Both the position numbers and the translations under genes were made by a program. A stretch of DNA of 64,000 nucleotides from Chryseobacterium arachidis (GTDB lineage: Bacteria; Bacteroidota; Bacteroidia; Flavobacteriales; Weeksellaceae): the NCBI RefSeq assembly GCF_900129245.1, contig NZ_FQUT01000001.1, positions 1 to 64,000 on the forward strand. The letters are read 5' to 3'. This document shows, piece by piece, positions 25,081-33,234 of the stretch. Position 1 is the first letter of the stretch. The number at the start of each line of letters is the position of its first letter. The notes under the pieces were generated by a model that was not told the DNA's origin, made no database searches, and saw nothing but the letters and a program-made list of their open reading frames with translations.

Positions 25081-26745
25081 TTATTCAACTCCTAATAAAA
25101 CCCCTGAAACATTCCAAGAACTGAAGCTTGTTCCTTCTGTAGGTCCTTGCGGGATCTTCACCTGAATCGTGTGTTTTCCGGCTTTTAGATCTCCAAGCGG
25201 AATAAAATTAGGATTGGTAACCGTTCCCGGACACCAGTTGGACCTGCTGAGATCTGATGATGAAAGCCCGTCTGCGAAATTTCCCGAAGCGGGATTGTAC
25301 AAACGGTAAGAACCGCAGTCTGATCTCCACGGTACAAAAGAATAGGTCATTTTTCCGTTTAGGAAAATAGAATTGGCTTTAGGAACGAATTCGTCGCCGT
25401 TTTCCCAGCCGCCATGACCTGTTGTGATGTATTTTAGCTGAGCATTTTTCAAATCTTTTTTCAAAGTAAATTCCACGAATAATCCTTTGTCATTATTAAA
25501 CATTGTAGAATAGTCCTGACCGGCCATTTCCATAATGTTTAACGTATTAAATAAAGGAATGATAGTGTTGTTTTTATAAATAGCCTGGTCACTTTTGTGA
25601 ATGGTGATTTCCAGACTTACTTTATGACCGCCTTTATCGTAGTTCCCGATGAAGGTTCCGATCCATAATTCTTTTTCCGATAAAGAAGGTTTAAGATCTG
25701 TAATATCCTGACGATAGGGATTCACGGTCTGCCAGTTTTTATCTTTTAACTGAATATGATTGAATTTGTTAACCCCGAAAGCCGTAAAGAATCTCATCAT
25801 TTCAATAGCAGGATTGTAATTTTCGGTTGCTGTTACTCCGTAATATTGTTTTCCATTTCCGTTGTCATAGGCGGGAAGTGTTTTTACGCCATTTTCAAGT
25901 CCGTTAAAGAAAGACTGTGATTTATCCTGAGGAATGAAGAAAACGGTTCCTGTTCTGTCGTAGGCATCGCCATTTGATTGTTGTTTTACTTCAACAAAAA
26001 TATTTTCACCTTCCGAAATTTTAGGAAATTTGATTTTTTTCAGGATAATGGTTCCATTGGCAAATCTTTTTACATTTTCATCAGATTTAGAATCGTCAGA
26101 AAAATTGATGGTCTCGTTATCAAAAACTTTCAATGTGATGAATCTGCTTTTCCAAAGAAGATCTCTGTAACCTAACTGATCGGTAGAATTGATCGAACCT
26201 TTCAGAATGTTATCAATATCGGTTTTCTTCACTTTTTTGATGGAATTTGCGGTAATAAGAGAATTTTTATTTCTTTCTATTTCCAAAACAAAACCTAAAT
26301 TTTGGCCGATTGTTGAAGGGCCTCCCTGAATTTTCAGATCATTGGTGTACCAAACCTCAATTGTGTTTGAATTAATCTTGGTAACGGCTTTTTTACAGTT
26401 GTAGCCTAGGATTTTCTTTGTCTCGTTCGTGAATTCAAAAGTTTGTTTTCCAATAGATTCTTTGTCGGAAGTTGAAATAATTTCGTTGGGTTTCAAAAAT
26501 GCATAAGAAACTACCGTATTCGAAGGTTTTTCAATTTTTGTTATTTCGTACGGAAAATCGGCTTTTTGTTCTCTGATTTTATTGTTCAAAATAAAATTTT
26601 CCTTTTCGTTTGCCCAAACCAAAGTTGGGGACTGATCAGTCAATATTTTCCCATTAGAAGAACTGATGTACTGCACTTCGTAAGTCTGTGCAAAAGACAG
26701 AAGATATAGAAATGTAAAGAAACTTAATAAAATTCTTTGATGCAT
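25081..26745 (-). CDS. Secreted GLPGLI-domain protein fused to a PNGase F-like region
   Basis: A 554-aa exported protein with a signal peptide ending LLSFAQ. Residues 20-190 look like the GLPGLI family (KKILGYNCKKAVTKINSNTIEVWYT). The C-terminal half resembles peptide-N-glycosidase F, with GHGGWENGDEF, FVPWRSDCGSYRLYNP and RSNWCPGTVTNPNFIPL. PNGase F removes N-glycans from glycoproteins; whether this protein is active needs testing. The start at 26745 leaves the signal peptide N-terminal. An own promoter and terminator make it monocistronic. Confidence 0.8.
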   Translation of the reverse strand: MHQRILLSFFTFLYLLSFAQTYEVQYISSSNGKILTDQSPTLVWANEKENFILNNKIREQKADFPYEITKIEKPSNTVVSYAFLKPNEIISTSDKESIGKQTFEFTNETKKILGYNCKKAVTKINSNTIEVWYTNDLKIQGGPSTIGQNLGFVLEIERNKNSLITANSIKKVKKTDIDNILKGSINSTDQLGYRDLLWKSRFITLKVFDNETINFSDDSKSDENVKRFANGTIILKKIKFPKISEGENIFVEVKQQSNGDAYDRTGTVFFIPQDKSQSFFNGLENGVKTLPAYDNGNGKQYYGVTATENYNPAIEMMRFFTAFGVNKFNHIQLKDKNWQTVNPYRQDITDLKPSLSEKELWIGTFIGNYDKGGHKVSLEITIHKSDQAIYKNNTIIPLFNTLNIMEMAGQDYSTMFNNDKGLFVEFTLKKDLKNAQLKYITTGHGGWENGDEFVPKANSIFLNGKMTYSFVPWRSDCGSYRLYNPASGNFADGLSSSDLSRSNWCPGTVTNPNFIPLGDLKAGKHTIQVKIPQGPTEGTSFSSWNVSGVLLGVE

Positions 26746-26764
26746 AATTGAAAATGGTTTTTCA

Positions 26765-26772
26765 CAAAGATA
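26765..26772 (-). promoter_or_regulatory. -7 promoter element of the GLPGLI/PNGase F-like gene
   Basis: The minus strand reads TATCTTTG, matching TAnnTTTG, 19 nt before the ATG at 26745. Confidence 0.6.
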
Positions 26773-26843
26773 AATTTTTAGCTGACAGACTCTCAACTTT
26801 GTGAACTTTCACATTAGTTTTTTAAATCATTAGTTGAAATAAT

Positions 26844-27839
26844 GTGGTGAATGTTACGTTCAATAAAAAAATAATAACCTTGAAACAATTTTTAACTCTT
26901 TTGATATTTCTGTTACTTTCAGGAATTCTGACTGCTCATAAGCCAAAGTCTAAATCGGAGAAATTTGGTAATGTAAAAACTTTTTTCAAATCAGGATTTA
27001 ATTTTGGTGATAAAACAAGAGAGTCCCAAGAAATGAAAATTCATATTATTGGAAAGCTTTCCGAAACTGTTGGGAAGAGATTGAATTTTAAAGATACTTT
27101 AATGATTGAATATGAGAGAAGCTATAAGGAAAATAAGCTGATCATTTTAGAAAATAATAATACCAATTACAAAGTTTTAGGATTGACGGGAGGAAGTATT
27201 ATTGAAAGCAACGGGAAAGGTTTGGCTGTAAGAATTATTGATGAAAATATCAATGTAATTGATGTTTTAAAATTAGTGGAATATTCTATATGTAACAGGA
27301 AAAAAATAAATAAATTTTTAATTCCTACAGATTATATTTACGATTATAGTAATGAAAACAAAATAACTGTTCCTGCGAATTCCGAAGATTTCATTCAAAA
27401 AATTTTAAAAAAGAAATCTGATTTAATCGATGAGATTATTAAAGATGAAATTGAGCTTTTGAATAATGGTTTTAGCCACACTAAAATATCCTGGAAGAAT
27501 GGAGAGTTTATATTTGGATTTAATAATATTCCACCAAAAAATGGAAATTATTTAAGTCTTAAAACTGAAAAGTATATTGTAAAGGATTTTAAATATTATA
27601 TTGAAAATTTCTGGAATGATTTCTTTGTTATTTTTCAGGATTCATCCAGTTTTACCTATTTTGATGGATGGGAAAAGAATACTTGTGTGCAAAAAATTGA
27701 AGAGAAAGTGAATGGATTTTATCCTTTTATGATGAATAAGGAGAGAATCACAAGTAGTAAAATTTTATTGATTCCGGCGATGGAAGATTTCTTTTATGTT
27801 TACGATATCAAGAAAAAACTACTCCAAAAAGTAGAGTAG
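26844..27839 (+). CDS. Exported protein of unknown function, about 320-331 aa
   Basis: No family recognised. A hydrophobic N-terminal segment (LKQFLTLLIFLLLSGILTA) acts as a signal peptide, followed by a Lys/Asn-rich soluble part. The start is unsure: GTG at 26844 gives a 12-residue extension before the signal, while TTG at 26880 gives a textbook signal peptide beginning directly. No ATG is in frame before the signal. Base composition is more AT-rich than its neighbours. It is convergent with the RsmB-like gene, with 28 bp between them. Confidence 0.65.
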   Translation: MVNVTFNKKIITLKQFLTLLIFLLLSGILTAHKPKSKSEKFGNVKTFFKSGFNFGDKTRESQEMKIHIIGKLSETVGKRLNFKDTLMIEYERSYKENKLIILENNNTNYKVLGLTGGSIIESNGKGLAVRIIDENINVIDVLKLVEYSICNRKKINKFLIPTDYIYDYSNENKITVPANSEDFIQKILKKKSDLIDEIIKDEIELLNNGFSHTKISWKNGEFIFGFNNIPPKNGNYLSLKTEKYIVKDFKYYIENFWNDFFVIFQDSSSFTYFDGWEKNTCVQKIEEKVNGFYPFMMNKERITSSKILLIPAMEDFFYVYDIKKKLLQKVE

Positions 27840-27867
27840 TTCTTGTAATTTATCTTTAAAATTTCAC

Positions 27868-29073
27868 TTAAGAAATTCTTTCAATCAAAGCCATGTAGAA
27901 TCCGTCGTAGCCTGTACTTGGCATTACTTTTTCGTCTTTAATCATTTTGAAATTCGGATTGTTCTTAATGAATTCTTCAACCTGCAAATTGTTTTCGGAA
28001 GGAAGAATAGAGCATGTTGCATACACCATTTTTCCGCCTACTTTTACCATTTTGGAATAGTCCTGAAGAATTTGTTGCTGCTCAATTTTAATTCTGTCGA
28101 TAAAGGCTTGGTCGATTTTCCATTTGCTGTCCGGGTTTCTTTTCAAAACTCCCAATCCGGAACAAGGGGCGTCGATCAATAATCGGTCTGCTTTATCATG
28201 AAGTCTTTTGATGACTTTATTATCAGCAATCAGACGCGTTTCGATGTTGTGAGCTCCGGCTCTTTTTGCACGACGTTTTAATTCTGCCAACTTCCACTCG
28301 AAAATATCCAGAGCAATAATTTGTCCTTTATTTTGCATCAAAGCTGCTAAGTGAAGTGTTTTCCCACCTGCACCTGCACAAGCATCCACAACTCTTTGTC
28401 CTTCTTTTACGTCAAGGAAATATCCGATTTTTTGTGAAGAAGCATCCTGAACTTCAAATAATCCTTCTTTGAAGGCAGTCGTAAGGAAAACATTCTTTTT
28501 TTCCTCAAGCTGAACCGCATCAGGATAATTTTTAATTGGATAAGAAACTACATTTTCATCCGAAAGGTCAGAAATAAGCTCTTTTGTGGTAGTTCTTAAA
28601 GAGTTTGCTCTCAAAACTGTCGGAGCCTGCTCGTTCAATGCCTGCATTTCTCTTTCCCATTTCGGTCCCAATTCTTTTTCCAAAGTTTCAGCAAGCCAAT
28701 CCGGAATTGAATATTCAATAGCTTTTGTAGGAACGGTTCCTTTTTTTAGTTTTGTAAGAATATCGGCGATTTTTATTCCGTCGAATTCTTCAAATTTTTT
28801 ATAATTTGTTTTGCTCCAAAGAAGGTAAGCGATGATTAATTTATAGATATTGTTAGGTTTTACCCCTTCGCCCATGTAATATTCTAGGCGTTTTTTCCAA
28901 CGGATAATATTATAGAAAATCTCAGAGACAACCGCTCTGTCCTGGCTTCCCCATTTTTTGTTTGCCTTTAAAAGTCTTTCGATTACTTTATCAGCGTATT
29001 TATTTTTCTCGAAAAATGTTTCCTGTAAAGCATCGTGAATTCCGATTGCCAGGTTTCTGTGTATCAATTCCAT
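27868..29073 (-). CDS. RsmB/NOP-family RNA m5C methyltransferase
   Basis: A 401-aa SAM-dependent cytosine-5 methyltransferase. An N-terminal NusB-like helical domain (1-140) precedes a Rossmann domain with VVDACAGAGGKTLHLAA (SAM motif I), LLIDAPCSGLGVLKRNPDSKW (motif IV, Cys) and YATCSILPSENNLQV (motif VI, catalytic Cys). Layout fits RsmB (16S rRNA C967), although the family has other rRNA and tRNA targets. A consensus promoter lies upstream. Confidence 0.88.
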   Translation of the reverse strand: MELIHRNLAIGIHDALQETFFEKNKYADKVIERLLKANKKWGSQDRAVVSEIFYNIIRWKKRLEYYMGEGVKPNNIYKLIIAYLLWSKTNYKKFEEFDGIKIADILTKLKKGTVPTKAIEYSIPDWLAETLEKELGPKWEREMQALNEQAPTVLRANSLRTTTKELISDLSDENVVSYPIKNYPDAVQLEEKKNVFLTTAFKEGLFEVQDASSQKIGYFLDVKEGQRVVDACAGAGGKTLHLAALMQNKGQIIALDIFEWKLAELKRRAKRAGAHNIETRLIADNKVIKRLHDKADRLLIDAPCSGLGVLKRNPDSKWKIDQAFIDRIKIEQQQILQDYSKMVKVGGKMVYATCSILPSENNLQVEEFIKNNPNFKMIKDEKVMPSTGYDGFYMALIERIS

Positions 29074-29101
29074 AAAATTGGGTTCTGCTATTTTGAATCT
29101 G

Positions 29102-29109
29102 CAAAAATA
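29102..29109 (-). promoter_or_regulatory. -7 promoter element of the RsmB-like gene
   Basis: The minus strand reads TATTTTTG, matching TAnnTTTG, 28 nt before the ATG at 29073. Confidence 0.6.
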
Positions 29110-29224
29110 CGAAAAATTTAAACTTTATAGGGTTATAAATTATAAGTTATGTATTATGGATTTCAGCTTATTTGAACGCTATGAACTTATAATTCATAAT
29201 TTTTAACTCATCACTCAAAAATCC

Positions 29225-29232
29225 TACCTTTG
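29225..29232 (+). promoter_or_regulatory. -7 promoter element of the PhnA-like gene
   Basis: TACCTTTG matches TAnnTTTG, 14 nt before the ATG at 29247, so the leader is very short. Confidence 0.6.
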
Positions 29233-29246
29233 CAAAAATTAAAAAT

Positions 29247-29591
29247 ATGAGTGATACAATACTTTGTCCGAAATGCAGTTCCGAATTTACCTATCCGAGT
29301 GATAATATGATGGTGTGTTCCCAATGTTTCCACGAATGGGATCCGGAAGAAGTAAGCGCAGATACAACAAATTCAGGGAAAATTTTAGATTCAAACGGTA
29401 ACGAATTGAAGGATGGAGATTCTGTAGTCGTTGTTAAGGATCTTCCCGTAAAAGGAGCCCCAAAACCTGTAAAAGCTGGAACAAAAGTTAAAAATATTCG
29501 TTTAAGACCAGACAGCGATCATAATATTGACTGTAAAATAGATGGTTTCGGAGCAATGGCTTTGAAGTCTGAGTTTGTGAAAAAGGCATAA
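29247..29591 (+). CDS. Zinc-ribbon PhnA/YjdM-family protein
   Basis: A 114-aa protein with an N-terminal zinc ribbon (C7-x2-C10 and C24-x2-C27) and the C-terminal KOW-like PhnA domain (ILDSNGNELKDGDSVVVVKDLPVKG, then IDCKIDGFGAMALKSEFVKK). The family is named after an alkylphosphonate locus but is widespread without one, and no phosphonate genes are seen here. Its function is unresolved. It precedes a small membrane protein by 5 bp. Confidence 0.88.
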   Translation: MSDTILCPKCSSEFTYPSDNMMVCSQCFHEWDPEEVSADTTNSGKILDSNGNELKDGDSVVVVKDLPVKGAPKPVKAGTKVKNIRLRPDSDHNIDCKIDGFGAMALKSEFVKKA

Positions 29592-29596
29592 TCTTT

Positions 29597-29959
29597 ATGC
29601 AAAATATTTTGAGGAGCCTTTCGGTATGTACGATAGGATTTTTTCTATCCTGTATTATTTTCCTTACATTCTCAGGTATTAATGGTCAGGGTGGGGCAAT
29701 ATCAGTATTGATGATATTTTTATTGTATATTGTTTTATTAATATATAGTTTGGTAACGGAGAATATTTTACTTTTTCTATACAAAGGCAATGCCGTAAAT
29801 TCTTTTTGGGTAGCATATTTGATGCTATTTATTTTTATATTGTTTTACTGTTTTTATGAAAAAGGATATATGCAAGCCATATATATTATTTCAGGTGTTG
29901 TATTTTTTACATTACAGATTGGAGGATTTTATTACAACCAAAAGAAAGATAGGTCATAA
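29597..29959 (+). CDS. Small membrane protein, 120 aa
   Basis: Four hydrophobic segments (about 8-28, 35-62, 70-86 and 93-110) followed by a short basic tail (YNQKKDRS). Not recognised. It starts 5 bp after the PhnA-like gene and is probably cotranscribed with it. The following 368-bp gap contains a structured repeat (30188-30291) and otherwise no gene. Confidence 0.65.
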   Translation: MQNILRSLSVCTIGFFLSCIIFLTFSGINGQGGAISVLMIFLLYIVLLIYSLVTENILLFLYKGNAVNSFWVAYLMLFIFILFYCFYEKGYMQAIYIISGVVFFTLQIGGFYYNQKKDRS

Positions 29960-30187
29960 AATAAAAAAAAAGGAAAGAATTGGACAGTGTAATCTTTCAA
30001 AAACTGAATTGTCGAATGACTAATTTTCGTTTTGGGAGGCAGAAAGAGAATTAACCAAAAATTTCCTTATGTCGTAGAAATACAAATGTAAGAAAAAGTT
30101 TTAAAGGCTATTCTTGTGTTTGTATTTTTTTTATCCACAAATTCACAATAAGTTATGGCTAAAGTGATAGTTACGTGTCTTTTTCAG

Positions 30188-30291
30188 TAGCTATTCTCGC
30201 TTTCACTACTCGCTTTTTCTTGTTTTCGGCGGCTGCTTCGCAGCCGCCGAAAACAAGAAAAGAGCTCAAACATGCCGCTCAATCAGGGCTA
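30188..30291 (+). repeat. Structured intergenic repeat, copy D (divergent)
   Basis: Its left end (AGCTATTCTCGCTTTC, from 30189) and right end (ATGCCGCTCAATCAGGGCTA) match copies A to C. The centre is a perfect 20-bp stem (30216-30235 with 30241-30260) closed by CTTCG, and its sequence is unrelated to the stems of the other copies. The outer stem is weaker here, with one mismatch. Confidence 0.78.
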
Positions 30292-30327
30292 CGATTTTCG
30301 GCTTCGTTAGAAAATCACAACAGAGTA

Positions 30328-31263
30328 TTAATTAAATGACAGCATAACGGTTTTTGTCAGTTTCTCATCAGAATATATGATCATTTCTTTATTTTTTGCT
30401 TTCACTTTATTCCAGTAATGATTTCCGGCAAAGCGGCTTTCCAGAACTTCGGCTTCAAAACCGTTTTCGGAGATTTTTATTTCTTTGGGATAGTAAGAAA
30501 ATTTCGGGAGCTGAAAATCTGAGATTTCAAATTCATTAAAAATATTCACTTCACCAAAAAGTTTGGCAACATAAGAATTATAAGGATTTCTGAACGTTTC
30601 TTCCGGACCGTCGTTCTGAATGAGTCTTCCGCTCTGCAAAACAACAATCTGATCCAGCCATGGAATAATGTCCTGAAGTTCATGGGTTGAAATAATAAGA
30701 GAAATATTATTCTGCTTCACGTACCGGAACAGTTTTTCCCGCAGTTCTACCTTTCTGGAAAAATCAAGGTTACTGAAAGGCTCATCAAGCACCAATAATT
30801 TTGGAAGTACAGAAAGTGCTCTTGCGATGGCAACTCTCTGCTGTTGGCCGCCACTCAGGTATTTTGGCAAAACATTGGCAAACTCTTCTAAGCCTACCAC
30901 TTCAAGCAGCTCTGCAACGGTTTCCCTTTTCTTGGCTAAGTTGATATTAGAAATAAATTTCCCGACATTTTCTGCAACAGTTGCATAAGGCATCAGATCA
31001 AAATTCTGTGCTACAAATTTCATTTGGGCTTCACCGGGAACCAGATTTCCTTTCGGCCCCATCAGTTTTTCTCCGTCAAAAATAATCTCCCCGCTTTCCC
31101 AATCCAGAAGTCCGTAAATCAAACTTAATAATGTCGACTTTCCGCACCCGCTTTCTCCTGCCAATGCAATGATTTTTCCTTCTTCAAATGTAAGATTCAG
31201 GTTCTGAAACAGCGGTTTTTCCTTGGAATATGAAAAGTAAAGGTTATTTATTTCTAATAGCAT
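30328..31263 (-). CDS. Orphan ABC transporter ATP-binding protein
   Basis: A 311-aa ATPase. Walker A is GESGCGKST (about 37-45), the signature is LSGGQQQRVAIARAL, and Walker B is LLVLDEPFSNLD with the switch His in STHE. A C-terminal extension (about 230-311) resembles the TOBE-like regulatory part of importer ATPases. No permease or binding protein is adjacent, so the substrate cannot be assigned. Its -7 element ends 4 nt before the ATG. Confidence 0.87.
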   Translation of the reverse strand: MLLEINNLYFSYSKEKPLFQNLNLTFEEGKIIALAGESGCGKSTLLSLIYGLLDWESGEIIFDGEKLMGPKGNLVPGEAQMKFVAQNFDLMPYATVAENVGKFISNINLAKKRETVAELLEVVGLEEFANVLPKYLSGGQQQRVAIARALSVLPKLLVLDEPFSNLDFSRKVELREKLFRYVKQNNISLIISTHELQDIIPWLDQIVVLQSGRLIQNDGPEETFRNPYNSYVAKLFGEVNIFNEFEISDFQLPKFSYYPKEIKISENGFEAEVLESRFAGNHYWNKVKAKNKEMIIYSDEKLTKTVMLSFN

Positions 31264-31267
31264 ATGA

Positions 31268-31275
31268 CAAATGTA
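31268..31275 (-). promoter_or_regulatory. -7 element 4 nt before the ABC ATPase start
   Basis: The minus strand reads TACATTTG, matching TAnnTTTG. Only TCAT separates it from the ATG, so the transcript is probably leaderless. Confidence 0.55.
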
Positions 31276-31348
31276 ATGAATTGAAATGTTATTAGGAAAA
31301 GAACGATTTTTTTATTACTTTAGCATAGGTATTAAAAAATAATAAATC

Positions 31349-32008
31349 ATGAAAAAAAAGCTGTTCTCATTAGTGATTCCGGCAGTTTTTGCATCGGCTG
31401 TTCTCGTTTCCTGCAACAAGGATAAACCGGTTTCCAGCGAAAGTAATGAAGTGGCGACAACTAAAGACGGAGCTCAGTATATGGTAGATACTCTCAATAG
31501 CAGAGTAGAGTGGAAGGGGTATAAAATTTTTAAATCTGAAAATACAAGCCACTTCGGAACTATTAAATTTGAAAGTGGTGACGTTACCGTAAAAGACGGA
31601 AAGCTGGAAAGCGGAAAATTCGTTGCGGATATGGCTTCTTTAACATCGGAAGATTTAAAGAATGATACCGAAAATTTACAAAAACTAAACGGACATCTTA
31701 AAAGCGGAGATTTCTTCGAAGTGGAAAAATTTCCTACCGCTTCTTTTGAAGTAACGAAGATTACTCCTTCTGCAGAAGGCGATTACAATACGCTTCTGGA
31801 TGGGAACTTAACGATTAAAGGAATTACAAAACCCATTCAGTTTAAAGCAAATGTTTCCATAAAAGAAGGAACTGTAAGCATTGCCACAGAACCGAAAGAT
31901 ATCATGAGAGAAGAGTTCGGGGTGAAATTTCAGACACCCGCAGCTAATGGAGTGATTAAAGATGAGGTCACGCTTCAGATCAACGTGAAAGCTTTAGAAA
32001 AAAAATAA
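31349..32008 (+). CDS. YceI-family lipoprotein
   Basis: A 219-aa protein with a lipoprotein signal (lipobox VLVSC, Cys22) and a YceI lipocalin-like domain (about 48-216): SRVEWKGYKIFKSENTSHFG, the SGKFVADMASLTSED segment and NLTIKGITKPIQF. YceI proteins bind isoprenoid-like lipids in the periplasm. A strong terminator follows, making it monocistronic. Confidence 0.9.
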   Translation: MKKKLFSLVIPAVFASAVLVSCNKDKPVSSESNEVATTKDGAQYMVDTLNSRVEWKGYKIFKSENTSHFGTIKFESGDVTVKDGKLESGKFVADMASLTSEDLKNDTENLQKLNGHLKSGDFFEVEKFPTASFEVTKITPSAEGDYNTLLDGNLTIKGITKPIQFKANVSIKEGTVSIATEPKDIMREEFGVKFQTPAANGVIKDEVTLQINVKALEKK

Positions 32009-32040
32009 TTTTTTTATTTAAGTGAAATAAGTGATTGAAG

Positions 32041-32070
32041 TCTGCCTACCAAAAGAGGCAGATTTTTTTT
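32041..32070 (+). terminator. Terminator of the YceI gene
   Basis: TCTGCCT (32041-32047) and AGGCAGA (32056-32062) form a 7-bp stem followed by eight Ts. Confidence 0.85.
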
Positions 32071-32105
32071 AACATTTTTAAGAAAATTATTCAATTGAAA
32101 AACCG

Positions 32106-32113
32106 TATTTTTG
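32106..32113 (+). promoter_or_regulatory. -7 promoter element of pheS
   Basis: TATTTTTG matches TAnnTTTG, 25 nt before the pheS ATG. No T-box or leader-peptide attenuator is visible. Confidence 0.65.
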
Positions 32114-32138
32114 CAAAACATTTTGAAAGGGTAAAACA

Positions 32139-33149
32139 ATGATAGAAAAGATAGAAGAATTACTCGTTGAGGTAAACAGCTTTAATGCTACATCTAAGGA
32201 GGAGATCGAAAACTTCCGAATCAAGTACAATGGTAAAAAAGGGATTCTGAACGATTTTTTTGAAAAATTCAAAGAAGTTCCAAACGACCAGAAAAAAGAT
32301 TTCGGGCAGAAAATCAATACTCTGAAGAATGCTGTTAACGTAAAATTGGAGGATTTGAAAAATGCTTCAGCATCTTCTATTATCGTAGAAAAAGAAGATC
32401 TTACAAGACCGGCTTTTCCTTTGGATTTAGGTTCAAGACATCCAATTAATCTGGTGAAAAACAGAATCATCGAGATTTTTAAATCTATCGGTTTTGCTGT
32501 GGCAGACGGACCGGAAATCGAAGACGACTGGCACAACTTTACCGCATTGAACCTTCCGGAATATCATCCGGCAAGAGATATGCAGGATACTTTCTTCATC
32601 GAGCAAAACCCTGATATTTTGTTAAGAACACACACTTCTTCTGTACAGATCCGTTACATGGAAGAAAATCAGCCGCCGATCAGGATTTTATCTCCGGGCA
32701 GAGTGTTCAGAAATGAGGCCGTTTCTTCACGTTCTCACTGTATTTTCCACCAGATTGAAGGTTTATACATCGATGAAAATGTAAGCTTCGCAGATTTAAA
32801 GCAAACGATTCAGTTCTTTACGACTGAGCTTTTCGGAAAATCTAAAATAAGATTAAGACCTTCTTATTTCCCATTCACAGAGCCAAGTGCTGAAATCGAC
32901 GTTTATTGGGGACTCAACTCCGAAACAGATTACAGAATCACAAAAGGAACTGGCTGGCTGGAAATTATGGGTTGCGGAATGGTAGATCCTGCAGTTTTAA
33001 AGAACGTAAACATCGATTCTGAGAAGTATTCAGGGTATGCTTTCGGAATGGGAATTGAAAGAATTGTAATGCTTCTTTATCAGATGAGTGACATCAGAAT
33101 GTTCTTCGAAAATGATATCAGAACATTGGAACAGTTTAAAACTTTATAA
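32139..33149 (+). CDS. pheS: Phenylalanine--tRNA ligase alpha subunit
   Basis: The catalytic alpha subunit (336 aa) of the alpha2beta2 enzyme. An N-terminal coiled coil (1-85) precedes the class II core: motif 2 [21 protein letters not shown] and motif 3 [17 protein letters not shown], with the [11 protein letters not shown] segment typical of PheS. The beta subunit gene pheT is not adjacent; the gene ends at its own terminator, as in several Bacteroidota. Confidence 0.96.
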   Translation: MIEKIEELLVEVNSFNATSKEEIENFRIKYNGKKGILNDFFEKFKEVPNDQKKDFGQKINTLKNAVNVKLEDLKNASASSIIVEKEDLTRPAFPLDLGSRHPINLVKNRIIEIFKSIGFAVADGPEIEDDWHNFTALNLPEYHPARDMQDTFFIEQNPDILLRTHTSSVQIRYMEENQPPIRILSPGRVFRNEAVSSRSHCIFHQIEGLYIDENVSFADLKQTIQFFTTELFGKSKIRLRPSYFPFTEPSAEIDVYWGLNSETDYRITKGTGWLEIMGCGMVDPAVLKNVNIDSEKYSGYAFGMGIERIVMLLYQMSDIRMFFENDIRTLEQFKTL

Positions 33150-33172
33150 AAAAATTAAACTTCAATAAATTC

Positions 33173-33205
33173 AAATCCTGTAAATTCAATTTTACAGGAT
33201 TTTTT
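33173..33205 (+). terminator. Terminator of pheS
   Basis: AAATCCTGTAAA (33173-33184) and TTTACAGGATTT form a 12-bp stem with a T tail. Confidence 0.88.
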
Positions 33206-33234
33206 ATTAATTTTATCATCTAACCTAACGCAAA

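Noticed and set aside
30216..30260. The 20-bp hairpin of copy D as a simple terminator
   Set aside because: It has no T tract on either side, and its flanks match three other copies of the repeat, so a repeat element explains it better.
32009..32138. A T-box or amino-acid attenuator upstream of pheS
   Set aside because: The only hairpin is the terminator of the YceI gene; no leader peptide with Phe codons or specifier loop is visible after the -7 element.
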